Source of the DNA: an uncultured Pseudomonadota bacterium
GTDB lineage: Bacteria > Pseudomonadota > Alphaproteobacteria > Rs-D84
Length of the DNA: 7,697 bases
NCBI GenBank assembly: GCA_945483255.1
Contig: CALYRP010000040.1
Span: forward strand, 1 to 7,697
Direction of reading: 5' to 3'
The translations under genes and the position numbers were made by a program. Below are positions 1 to 7,332 of the stretch, piece by piece (position 1 is the first letter of the stretch; each line of letters opens with the position of its first letter). The notes under the pieces were generated by a model. That model saw only the letters and a list, made by a program, of their open reading frames with translations. It did not search any database and had not been told where the DNA came from.

Positions 1-486
1 GATCCAAAGATATTAAAAACTATTAAAGTGCCGAATTTTGTAAATAAGATTCCAACAACGTTTGATGTGCCGTTAGACGTGTCTGTATACGGATTTATAA
101 GAGATATATTGTTTTTGCATGAAGTTACGGTTAAATCTTGTCCAGACAGCACAGAACAATGTAATCATATTTTTATCAAAAGCGGTAAAAATGTTCTTTT
201 CGAATATATGGACAGTTTTATTGATGAACGCGCGTGCATTTATACCGGCAAAGGTGATTTAGTGGCTGTTGACAACTGGGATGGCGATTGCATTTATCAT
301 CTTGACGACAAAGAACAATCCAGAAAGCCAAACTATATGGAATTATTATCTGATTTGTTATTCTGGAAGGCAAACGCATCAAGAAAAAACTTATACATTG
401 ATAATGGTTGGTTTAATAGTCAACCACGATATAAGGCAATGATTGATTATGTTATACCGATATTAGACCCAGCAAAAAAACGATAA
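1..486 (+). CDS. Hypothetical protein, 3' part (5' end outside window)
   Basis: The frame is open from the first base of the window to a TAA at 484-486, giving about 161 visible residues. A GTG at 28 could serve as a start, but no Shine-Dalgarno sequence precedes it and the nine codons before it are also open, so this is more likely the C-terminal part of a longer protein. I do not recognise the family. The visible part looks soluble, mixed alpha/beta and rich in aromatic and acidic residues, with clusters such as DNWDGDC and NGWFNSQPRY; I see no membrane segment, signal peptide or nucleotide-binding loop. The C-terminus is basic (DPAKKR). The gene converges on recN and ends directly at a shared terminator hairpin. 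Base composition resembles its neighbours. That it is a real coding region is fairly sure; its function is unknown. Confidence 0.75.
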   Translation, partial: DPKILKTIKVPNFVNKIPTTFDVPLDVSVYGFIRDILFLHEVTVKSCPDSTEQCNHIFIKSGKNVLFEYMDSFIDERACIYTGKGDLVAVDNWDGDCIYHLDDKEQSRKPNYMELLSDLLFWKANASRKNLYIDNGWFNSQPRYKAMIDYVIPILDPAKKR

Positions 487-511
487 AAAACGCCCGTTTG
501 GGCGTTTTTTT
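485..511. terminator. Bidirectional intrinsic terminator between converging genes
   Basis: An A-run (485-490) leads into CGCCC (491-495), a four-base loop GTTT, then GGGCG (500-504) and a T-run (505-511). Including the A/T flanks, the stem is about 11 bp. Read on plus it follows the stop of the upstream hypothetical gene; read on minus it directly follows the recN stop (510-512), with the A-run becoming the U-tract. It therefore serves both converging genes. Confidence 0.9.
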
Positions 512-2162
512 AATGTTTTATTAATGTCTTTGCAGTGGCGATTGATTCATCGGTTATTGTTGTACCACTTATTATGCGTGCAATTTCATTTATACGGTCA
601 TTGCCACTTATTTCATCAACCGTTGTTGTGGTTGTGGCGTTATTACTTTGTTTTGAAATCTTGAAATGTTTATCGGCAAATCCTGCAACCTGGGCAGAAT
701 GGGTAATAACCAACAATTGTTCGTTTTGTGCCAATTTATTCAAACGCGCACCAACTGCGGCGGCGGTTGCACCACTGATACCGGTATCTAATTCATCAAA
801 TACAATTGCTTTTTTGTTGTTTGGATTATTAAGCACAACACGCAATGCCAACATAAAACGCGATAATTCGCCCCCAGACGCGATTTTATGCAATGGCGCG
901 AACGGTGTTCCAGGATTTGTTTTAATCATGAATACAATGTCGTCTGTGCCGTTACTGGACGCTTCACCCTTTTGAATATCAACCATAAAATCAGCAGAAC
1001 CTAATTTCAGGTCTGGCAATTCTTTTAATATCTGTTCTCGTAAATTATCAGCAGCAACGCGGCGTAATTTTGATAATTCGTTTGCGTATTCGTTAAATAT
1101 TTTTGTATATTTTTCAACATCCGCCCTGCTTTTCTTTAATTCTGCATCGCTGTTATCAATCGCATTTAATTGTTTTTCCATTTCAATTAATTTATTTGGT
1201 AATTCGTCCGCAGTGCATCTGTGTTTGCGTGCGACCGCACGAATTGCGAATAACCTTTCTTCGATTGAATCAATGTCATCAATGTTTGTGTTTTCGGGAT
1301 GAATTTGTTCGCCTATTTCAGCAACCGCATTCGCCGCATCATATAATTTATCAATCGCATCTGAATATGGATTTGGTTCTGTTTTAATTCGTTCCAAAAT
1401 ATGCGCAACAGAACAAATTTGTTCGTCCAATGAATTGCCACCGCTTTTTAATGCTTCAATTGCATCATTTAATATACCGGCGTTTTTTTCTGCATCCATC
1501 ATTGCCGCACGCGTGTTTGCTAATTCTTCTTCTTCGCCAGGTTGTGGATTTAATTTCCGCAATTCGTTAACATTGTGTTCCAAAAAATCACGTTCGGATT
1601 CTGATTTTTCTAAAATCTCTGTTAATTCTTTTAATCGCTTTTGCGATGTGTGTAAATCATTAAAAGATGCACGAACATTATTTAAAACATTTTTGAATTC
1701 TGGATTGTAAAGTGTGGCATATTCATCCAAAGATGTTAAATGTGTTGTCGCATCCAATAATGAATGATTTTCAAATTGACCGTGTATTTCAACTAATTCA
1801 TCGCCGATTTGTTTTAAAGTTTTGATTGACACAGGCACATCGTTAATCCAGGCCTTGCTTTTGCCATCCACGGATAAATTACGACGTAAAATAATGCCGT
1901 CATTATAATCTATACCGTTTTCGTTCAATATATTTTTTACATTATCGTTTACGTAATCAAATTCAGCGGATACAGTTGCCATTTCGCAACCATTTCTTAT
2001 TAATCCAGTATCAGAACGCGCGCCCAATGCCAACGACAATGCGTCCAGCAAAATACTTTTCCCGGCCCCTGTTTCCCCGGTCATAATATTAAGACCATTG
2101 CCGAATTGTAAATTCAGTTTTTCAATTAAAACGATATTAGAAATATAAAGACTGTTTAACAT
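510..2162 (-). CDS. recN: DNA repair protein RecN
   Basis: RecN is an SMC-like ATPase that acts at DNA double-strand breaks during recombinational repair. The product from the ATG at 2162 is 550 residues, close to the usual size (about 550). Visible parts: Walker A GETGAGKS (29-36); a RecN-typical HGQFENHSLLD stretch (127-137); a central coiled-coil region (about 155-380); ABC signature ASGGELSRF (428-436); Walker B IVFDELDTG (453-461); and the H-loop histidine in VITHSAQ (H488). A short low-complexity insert with five threonines lies near 510-514. The frame stays open upstream to 2300, but those 46 extra codons overlap the end of the preceding gene and do not resemble RecN, whose N-terminus normally starts at this LxxLxIxN segment, so the 2162 start is chosen. 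No Shine-Dalgarno sequence precedes it; see the promoter at 2169-2198. It lies 46 bp after the AddA nuclease frame on the same strand. I found no alphaproteobacterial LexA box (GTTC-N7-GTTC) upstream. Confidence 0.95.
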   Translation of the reverse strand: MLNSLYISNIVLIEKLNLQFGNGLNIMTGETGAGKSILLDALSLALGARSDTGLIRNGCEMATVSAEFDYVNDNVKNILNENGIDYNDGIILRRNLSVDGKSKAWINDVPVSIKTLKQIGDELVEIHGQFENHSLLDATTHLTSLDEYATLYNPEFKNVLNNVRASFNDLHTSQKRLKELTEILEKSESERDFLEHNVNELRKLNPQPGEEEELANTRAAMMDAEKNAGILNDAIEALKSGGNSLDEQICSVAHILERIKTEPNPYSDAIDKLYDAANAVAEIGEQIHPENTNIDDIDSIEERLFAIRAVARKHRCTADELPNKLIEMEKQLNAIDNSDAELKKSRADVEKYTKIFNEYANELSKLRRVAADNLREQILKELPDLKLGSADFMVDIQKGEASSNGTDDIVFMIKTNPGTPFAPLHKIASGGELSRFMLALRVVLNNPNNKKAIVFDELDTGISGATAAAVGARLNKLAQNEQLLVITHSAQVAGFADKHFKISKQSNNATTTTTVDEISGNDRINEIARIISGTTITDESIATAKTLIKH

Positions 2163-2168
2163 AGTGGG

Positions 2169-2198
2169 ATTATAGACAAAACCAGGATTGTTTTTCAA
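2169..2198 (-). promoter_or_regulatory. Sigma70-type promoter for recN, predicted leaderless
   Basis: Reading the minus strand, TTGAAA (2198-2193) and a perfect TATAAT (2174-2169) are separated by 18 bp. The expected start site, about seven bases past the -10 box, falls on the A of the recN ATG at 2162. No purine-rich ribosome-binding site lies between, which agrees with a leaderless transcript. It sits in the 46-bp gap after the AddA nuclease frame, so recN could be made independently of addA as well as by read-through. Confidence 0.65.
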
Positions 2199-2208
2199 GG
2201 GTTTTATA

Positions 2209-2676
2209 CTAAACAATCTTGTCAAGTGTCCAATTGTGCAACCATAAAATATAAGCGTTAATTTTAAAACCTGGATATGCAGAATGCAGCAATTCTGCAT
2301 ATTCTTTTAATTGATAACGGTATTTATCAATAAATTCGTCCGGGTTTATATCTGTTTTATAATCGATAAAATCAATAGTTTTATTTGATTTGTTTATTAA
2401 CAAACGGTCAATTCTGCGACTGACAAAACGACCATAAACATTGCCAGCAATTGGAACTTCGGTTTGGGCAGATGCAACGAAGAATGGTTTTAAATCGGCA
2501 CGTGATTTTATGATGTTTATTATGTCTGTATCCCCGCAGTCACCAGATTCATCAACAACAATATGCTGCATAATGGCGTGCATATGCGTCCCATTGGTCG
2601 TCGCAAAATCTTTGTTCTGTGATGCCGATAAAAAATCACTTAATTTCTGTGTCATTTGTAATCCGTATTGTGTCAT
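2209..2676 (-). CDS. addA: AddA C-terminal nuclease domain, encoded as a separate frame
   Basis: This frame encodes up to 155 residues matching the RecB/AddA-type PD-(D/E)XK nuclease domain that normally ends AddA. Visible catalytic elements: GTHMH (29-33, the G-x-x-x-H motif), E73 in QTEVPI, D90 in RRIDRL, the D105/K107 pair in FIDYKTD, and the QLKEY motif (Q122, Y126). All expected metal-binding and catalytic positions are present, so the domain should be active if joined to, or bound to, its helicase. It overlaps the helicase frame by 41 bases from the first ATG (2676), or by 20 bases from a second in-frame ATG at 2655. The second has a weak GGA six bases upstream; the first has none. The frame is +1 relative to the helicase and is closed upstream by TAA at 2682-2680. 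It may be a split subunit made by translational coupling, the product of a +1 frameshift, or the tail of a frameshifted gene. The domain assignment is secure; the split state is the open point. Confidence 0.85.
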   Translation of the reverse strand: MTQYGLQMTQKLSDFLSASQNKDFATTNGTHMHAIMQHIVVDESGDCGDTDIINIIKSRADLKPFFVASAQTEVPIAGNVYGRFVSRRIDRLLINKSNKTIDFIDYKTDINPDEFIDKYRYQLKEYAELLHSAYPGFKINAYILWLHNWTLDKIV

Positions 2677-5266
2677 CGTTTATAAATAATTCGCGTTTGT
2701 TGCCAAAAATATTCCATAATTGTTTATGCCAAACCAAGTCTGGTGCGCGTTCCATATCACAACCATAGATATACAATTCATCGCGCGTACGCGTCATCGC
2801 AACATAAAGCAATCTGTAATATTCGGCAATTTGATCTGCTTTGTTTTTATCAATGATTGGGTCAATAGTTTTGCTGGTCTTTGTTTTCCATAACCAAACA
2901 TCATAGGCCTTATTATTATGCAAATAATTGGCATTTAATATCATTTCAGGCTTTGGAAATGTTAATGTATCAATTAAAAATACAACAGGCGAAGCCAAAC
3001 CTTTACTGCCATGCACGGTCATTATACGAACACCCTGGGATGCATCCATATCACGTTTAATTTCACTGTCGCCGGTAATAAACCATTTTATGAAATGATG
3101 CAATGTTCCAGGTTGTGTTCTTTCATATGCCAAACACATTGTCATAAATTCTTCAATTGGATCTATAACCTGTTTACCAAGTGCAGATATGATTTTTTCG
3201 CGCGTATTATTTTTATTCAAAACATATGTAAAAAATGAATATGGTGCCATTGTTTTTGATTGTTCGATTGTGTCCAAAAGGTCGTTATAAATATCAATAT
3301 TTGTGTCATGCAAAACATCAAAAACATTTAACGGTTTTTCAGTATTTTTTGCATCATTTTTGATTTTACATAAATTAAAAATATCGCGTTCTTTCAATCG
3401 ATAAATTGGGCTTTTTAATAAACAACACAAACTGTAATCATTTGTTGTGTCATCGCAAAATCTTACCAGATGCAACAGGTCTTTTATGGCTGAAAATTCT
3501 GGTAATTTTATACGGTCATTTCCTGCGATATCAATACCCCGTTTCTTTAATGCGTTTGACAGCAAATCAACAAACGCCCCGCGCTTTTGAACCAGAATCA
3601 TAATGTCTTTTGGTGCACAACCATTATCAATTAATTCTTTGATTTTGTCCGCCAACATATTCACATATAATTTATTCTTTTCCGTCCCTGTTTTATCACA
3701 CTTAAATACATCGTGTATTTCAACAAAGCCCTTGTCGTTTTGACGAAAGCATTTGTGTTTATTATTATGAAAACCCGTATTTTGAACAATCTCTGGATTA
3801 CCAAAAAAATAATCGACCGTGTCTAATATTGGCTTAACAGAACGAAAGCTTTGATCAAGCGCAATTTCGTGAATTGTACGATAATTGTTTTTTATTTGTT
3901 CGGCAATCGCATCGCGACTTTGTGCAAAAGCCTTTGGGTCCGCGTTTTGGAACCCATATATAGATTGTTTTGTGTCGCCTACAACAAATAACGAACGATT
4001 GTTTTCGGTGTCACCATCTGTGAAGAAATCGCCCGCCAATGCACGTAATATATTCCATTGTTGTGGACTGGTGTCTTGGGCTTCATCTACCAATATATGC
4101 GACAAAGAAATATCAAGTTGCGATAAAACCCACCCCATTACATCTGGTTTAGAAAAAAGTTTTTGTGTGTATAAAATCAAATCTTCAAAATCCAGCAAAT
4201 TGTGTTCTTGTTTTATTGCACGATATGTGTTTGCAAAATCCAGCGACAAATCAAACAATGCCATTGTATCCTGGAATACAGACATGTTTAACATATATTG
4301 TTGAACATTATAAACACGCGTTGCTTCATCAATAAAAGCCTCTGTTTTCAATACATTTTTAATTATAGCGTTTTCATTTGTTAAATATGCAGATTTATAT
4401 TCTTGGAAATCTATAGTATTTTCAATATATTGTTCGGTTAAACTTATGATTTTTTGAATATATTGTGCCGGTTTTTTTGATGATTTTTCAATATCGCGCG
4501 CCGTTTCCAATATTTTTTTCAGTTTTTCCACATCTGGATTAACATCTACATCGATATCAAGATTTAATATTTTTCGCGTTGTTTCAATGAAGTATTCACG
4601 ATATTTATAAATATCTTCCACTTGAAAGAACGAACGATAACGCGATAATAACAATTCATGTAATTCACCAAGAAAGTATTCCGATTTAATATCTATGATT
4701 CTGTAAAATGCATTAATCGTATTTTGTACATTCGATATATTATTAAACGAATTTTTAATCATCCTGTCAAAAGCGTCTTGCAACAATACAGACTGTGCCG
4801 CCCCAGACACCAACGACCAAGATGGCGATATATCGGCTTCCAATGGGAAACGATGCAAGATTTCTTCGCAAAAACTGTGTATAGTTTTTATTTTTAATAC
4901 ATCTGGATTATCAATATACATATAAAAAACGCGACGCGCATATGCCAAATCGTTATCTGTGGCAGGATTATTTTCAGATATTCCATCTAATAATTCACGT
5001 AAATTATCATCACTTTCCATTGCCCATTGACGAAGCGCGAACAAAATACGATTGCGCATTTCACCTGCCGCCGCATTTGTATAGGTTAAACAGAGTATTC
5101 CAAGAACAATTCCATCGCTGTATTTGCCACCACGAAACAAAATACGCAACAAACGGCGCACCAGAACAGTTGTTTTTCCGGTACCAGCATTTGCCTGAAC
5201 CCAAATATTTTCAGATGGGTTTGATGCAATATTTTGATTCAATGAAAAAACTTCATTTTGTGACAT
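2636..5266 (-). CDS. addA: AddA helicase domain (double-strand-break repair helicase, lacking its in-frame nuclease)
   Basis: This is an 876-residue UvrD/RecB-like superfamily 1A helicase. AddA, with AddB, unwinds and resects double-strand ends to load RecA. Motifs in order: I ANAGTGKT (25-32), Ia TYTNAAA (61-67), DFEDLI (359-364), II VDEAQDTS (393-400), III VGDTKQSIYGF (429-439), IV QSFRS (472-476), V VRIMTVHGSKGL (746-757) and VI YYRLLYVAMTRTRDEL (816-831). The GDTKQSIYGFQNADP form and motif VI fit AddA better than UvrD/Rep. The protein stops 45 residues after motif VI, where a full AddA would continue through a linker into the nuclease domain; that domain follows in the next frame. Together the two frames give about 1,020 residues, somewhat short for AddA (commonly about 1,150-1,200 in alphaproteobacteria). 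addB, usually adjacent upstream, is absent; a divergent gene lies there instead. The start at 5266 follows a weak AGAG and a plausible promoter. Confidence 0.93.
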   Translation of the reverse strand: MSQNEVFSLNQNIASNPSENIWVQANAGTGKTTVLVRRLLRILFRGGKYSDGIVLGILCLTYTNAAAGEMRNRILFALRQWAMESDDNLRELLDGISENNPATDNDLAYARRVFYMYIDNPDVLKIKTIHSFCEEILHRFPLEADISPSWSLVSGAAQSVLLQDAFDRMIKNSFNNISNVQNTINAFYRIIDIKSEYFLGELHELLLSRYRSFFQVEDIYKYREYFIETTRKILNLDIDVDVNPDVEKLKKILETARDIEKSSKKPAQYIQKIISLTEQYIENTIDFQEYKSAYLTNENAIIKNVLKTEAFIDEATRVYNVQQYMLNMSVFQDTMALFDLSLDFANTYRAIKQEHNLLDFEDLILYTQKLFSKPDVMGWVLSQLDISLSHILVDEAQDTSPQQWNILRALAGDFFTDGDTENNRSLFVVGDTKQSIYGFQNADPKAFAQSRDAIAEQIKNNYRTIHEIALDQSFRSVKPILDTVDYFFGNPEIVQNTGFHNNKHKCFRQNDKGFVEIHDVFKCDKTGTEKNKLYVNMLADKIKELIDNGCAPKDIMILVQKRGAFVDLLSNALKKRGIDIAGNDRIKLPEFSAIKDLLHLVRFCDDTTNDYSLCCLLKSPIYRLKERDIFNLCKIKNDAKNTEKPLNVFDVLHDTNIDIYNDLLDTIEQSKTMAPYSFFTYVLNKNNTREKIISALGKQVIDPIEEFMTMCLAYERTQPGTLHHFIKWFITGDSEIKRDMDASQGVRIMTVHGSKGLASPVVFLIDTLTFPKPEMILNANYLHNNKAYDVWLWKTKTSKTIDPIIDKNKADQIAEYYRLLYVAMTRTRDELYIYGCDMERAPDLVWHKQLWNIFGNKRELFINDDTIRITNDTEIK

Positions 5267-5274
5267 TTATACTC

Positions 5275-5303
5275 TTGCTTTATTAAAAAGATTTTAGTAT
5301 AAA
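5275..5303 (+). promoter_or_regulatory. Putative promoter for the membrane coiled-coil gene
   Basis: TTGCTT (5275-5280) and TATAAA (5298-5303) lie 17 bp apart. The -10 box is 5/6 to consensus, but the -35 box matches only its TTG. The predicted start near 5310 would give a 35-nt leader containing the strong ribosome-binding site at 5332. It overlaps the opposing addA promoter. Confidence 0.45.
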
Positions 5304-5319
5304 TTTCCTTAGAGTTCAA
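5291..5319 (-). promoter_or_regulatory. Putative promoter for addA
   Basis: On the minus strand, TTGAAC (5319-5314) and TAAAAT (5296-5291) are spaced 17 bp apart. The -35 matches 4/6 and the -10 5/6. The predicted start near 5284 leaves a leader of about 18 nt before the addA ATG. A TATACT at 5301-5296 is an alternative -10 but has no properly spaced -35 that I can see. Confidence 0.45.
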
Positions 5320-5331
5320 GGATGTTATTTC

Positions 5332-5337
5332 AGGAGA
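5332..5337 (+). promoter_or_regulatory. Strong ribosome-binding site
   Basis: AGGAGA lies seven bases before the ATG at 5345. It is the clearest Shine-Dalgarno sequence in the window and fixes this start. It also shows that the organism uses such sites, which makes their absence before recN more telling. Confidence 0.85.
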
Positions 5338-5344
5338 AAGAGTT

Positions 5345-7264
5345 ATGAATCAAACATTGGTTATTTTATCACTTGTATTAGGTTGTTTATTGTTTGCAAG
5401 TTTGATTGTGCTGTTTTTTATTTCACGCAAATCTCAACAAGTTATGCGATCTTTGTTAGAAATTATGACACACCCAGAACAAGCAAAAGTCAAAGATGCA
5501 ACGCGTGTATTGTCGACGATATTAAAAGACGAAATCATAAAAATTGATGATAATTTTAAATCAATGTCTGAAACATTACAAAATCAGATAAACCAAACAA
5601 ACGAAATAAAAGATGTTTTGGGCGAACAAAACGACAAATTAGTCGCAACTGCGAATGATGCGGTGCAAAAAATCGCCCAAATGTCGCAAAGACTGGACAA
5701 TACTGTCGAAGGATTAAACAATATTGTTTCATCCAACGGGTGGAATGACGTTCAACATTCAACTGATAATTTTTCTGCAACAATTGAAACATTACTAAAT
5801 AAAATAAACGATACATCAAATTATGCGACAGAAAATGCAACGCGTATTCAAGAACAAATACAACAATGCATTGAAAGCGAACAACAAATCAGCGAACAAT
5901 TACATAATCATTTTTCTTCAAATACCGAAGATATGGATAAACTGACAGAATCTGGTAATGCATTACAACAACAATTAACAGATTTAAGCACCAGCGTTAC
6001 ATCTGGATTTGAAAACGTGAAAAACGCCTCGGCAGATTATAACGAAACGATGCGCCAAAACGACAAATTGTTAAGTGATTATTTGACTAAGCTTTCTGAA
6101 TTTACAAAAAATGCCGGCAAAGAATTATCAAAACAAGTCAACACCATGACAAATACCGCCAATGTGGTTAGTGCAAATGTTAGATTGGCAGAAACATCAA
6201 TAGATAAACAATTGCGCAAACTGGAAACCGCCATTGAAGCACTGGGCAATTCAACCACCAACACAACTGAATCTGTGCGCGGTATAACAAATGAATTGTC
6301 TGGTTTGACCAATCGATTTGATTCTGAAATACACGAATTTTCAACAAATGTAGTTAAAGAAATCGGCGATGTTTCTGGCATTGCAAATAAAACATTGGAA
6401 AGCACCAAATCTGCGGCAAATGCGTTTGCTGATTCTGTACAAAGCATGGGGGTTGGTGTTCGTGAAACATTAATAGAAATGAACAAAGCCCACACACAAT
6501 TATCCGGTCAATCTGAAAATTTGATAAAGATGTCTGTGGAGACAACAGAACAATTAAAACCTTTGTCGGAATTAATCGAAAAATATTATGCTGCCTTGCC
6601 TGATTTAGCCGCAGGTTCGCGTGATATGAGTGAAAATTTAAATACAATCGTTAACACATTGGTTGAAAAGATAGAATTGATGAAAACATCTATTTCAGAA
6701 TCACTGGAAAAAATAAATTCTTCATCGACACAATTAGGCAATCTGGCTGGGGAATCACGTCAACAAATGATTGATTTAATGTCTGATTATGCTAAGGCTG
6801 TTGATGCGATGCAAAGTCTTAACAATCAAATGATGGTTGCGCGCGCATCTGCACCGATGGATGCAATAAAAGTTGCACCAAGTGTATCTTTCAAACCGAT
6901 CAGCACCAAAGATTTCTTGGCACAAACAGATAAATTATTTGAAAAACTTTATGAACAAGCCGTTGATTTAACGCGCGCTTCGAATGCTGAAATTCCAGAA
7001 ATTGTTTGGAATAAATATAACAATGGTGACACAAAAATATTTGCAAAATGGTTGGTAAAAATGTTTGGTGCCACAGACAAAAAGCAAATACGCGAACTGA
7101 TAAAATCTGATAAAATATTTAATTCCCAGGCAACACAATTTGTTCGCAATTTTGAAAAGATATTAAATGGTGCGGAACAAACGAATGACGCAGAAAAAGT
7201 AAAAGCCGCCCTGCTTAAAACAGATTTAGGAACGATATATACTGCACTGGCAAAGAATATATAG
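5345..7264 (+). CDS. Membrane-anchored long coiled-coil protein, function unknown
   Basis: The 639-residue product has one N-terminal hydrophobic segment (about 4-27) followed directly by a basic stretch (SRKSQQVMR), so the bulk probably lies in the cytoplasm. Residues about 50-500 are almost entirely alpha-helical and rich in Q, N, T, S, E and K, with few prolines and recurring heptad-like hydrophobic spacing, which suggests a long coiled coil. After a short break with prolines (about 504-518) comes a compact C-terminal domain (about 519-637) with VWNKYNNGDTKIF and a run of short helices. From memory this domain resembles the tail of uncharacterised alphaproteobacterial coiled-coil proteins carrying a VWxRYxxGDxxIF-like motif; I could not verify this. 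It lacks the MCP signalling hairpin, an RmuC nuclease domain and the three membrane segments of ZorA. A structural or scaffolding role at the membrane is only an inference. It is transcribed divergently from addA and ends in its own terminator, so it is probably monocistronic. Confidence 0.85.
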   Translation: MNQTLVILSLVLGCLLFASLIVLFFISRKSQQVMRSLLEIMTHPEQAKVKDATRVLSTILKDEIIKIDDNFKSMSETLQNQINQTNEIKDVLGEQNDKLVATANDAVQKIAQMSQRLDNTVEGLNNIVSSNGWNDVQHSTDNFSATIETLLNKINDTSNYATENATRIQEQIQQCIESEQQISEQLHNHFSSNTEDMDKLTESGNALQQQLTDLSTSVTSGFENVKNASADYNETMRQNDKLLSDYLTKLSEFTKNAGKELSKQVNTMTNTANVVSANVRLAETSIDKQLRKLETAIEALGNSTTNTTESVRGITNELSGLTNRFDSEIHEFSTNVVKEIGDVSGIANKTLESTKSAANAFADSVQSMGVGVRETLIEMNKAHTQLSGQSENLIKMSVETTEQLKPLSELIEKYYAALPDLAAGSRDMSENLNTIVNTLVEKIELMKTSISESLEKINSSSTQLGNLAGESRQQMIDLMSDYAKAVDAMQSLNNQMMVARASAPMDAIKVAPSVSFKPISTKDFLAQTDKLFEKLYEQAVDLTRASNAEIPEIVWNKYNNGDTKIFAKWLVKMFGATDKKQIRELIKSDKIFNSQATQFVRNFEKILNGAEQTNDAEKVKAALLKTDLGTIYTALAKNI

Positions 7265-7266
7265 AT

Positions 7267-7296
7267 AAAACGGCACTGAAACGTGCCGATTTTTTA
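7267..7296 (+). terminator. Intrinsic terminator of the coiled-coil gene
   Basis: CGGCAC (7271-7276) and GTGCCG (7283-7288) form a perfect 6-bp stem with a six-base loop, flanked by AAAA on the left and ATTTTTT on the right. It starts a few bases after the TAG stop, which separates this gene from the RNA element that follows. Confidence 0.88.
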
Positions 7297-7297
7297 T

Positions 7298-7326
7298 TTT
7301 ACAAATAACAGTCTTTTTGATAAAAT
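7298..7326 (+). promoter_or_regulatory. Extended -10 promoter driving the structured RNA
   Basis: TTTACA (7298-7303, 5/6 to consensus) and TAAAAT (7321-7326, 5/6) are exactly 17 bp apart, and TGA (7318-7320) supplies an extended -10 element. The predicted start is near 7333. This is one of the two best promoter matches in the window. No other convincing promoter is seen before the next coding start, so it probably drives both the RNA and the downstream gene. Confidence 0.7.
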
Positions 7327-7332
7327 CCTAAC

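Noticed and set aside
535..975. Plus-strand open frame of 146 codons opposite recN
   Set aside because: It is antisense to the highly conserved RecN C-terminal ATPase part; no ribosome-binding site or recognisable domain.
2163..2300. N-terminal extension of recN by 46 codons (ATG at 2300)
   Set aside because: It overlaps the end of the AddA nuclease frame, spans the recN promoter and its stop-proximal region, and has no RecN-like sequence; the 2162 start gives the normal family length.
3885..4304. Plus-strand open frame of 139 codons opposite addA
   Set aside because: It is antisense to helicase motifs II and III and has no independent support.
5300..5330. SOS (LexA) box near addA
   Set aside because: A single GTTC/GAAC half-site occurs at 5314-5317, but no second half-site lies at the seven-base spacing used in alphaproteobacteria.
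6079..6495. Minus-strand open frame of 138 codons
   Set aside because: It lies wholly inside the coiled-coil gene, whose frame, ribosome-binding site and composition are convincing; the opposite frame is open because of the skewed codon use.
5345..7264. Chemoreceptor (MCP), RmuC or Zorya ZorA protein
   Set aside because: There is no conserved MCP hairpin tip, no RmuC domain, and only one membrane segment, at the N-terminus; resemblance is limited to coiled coil.
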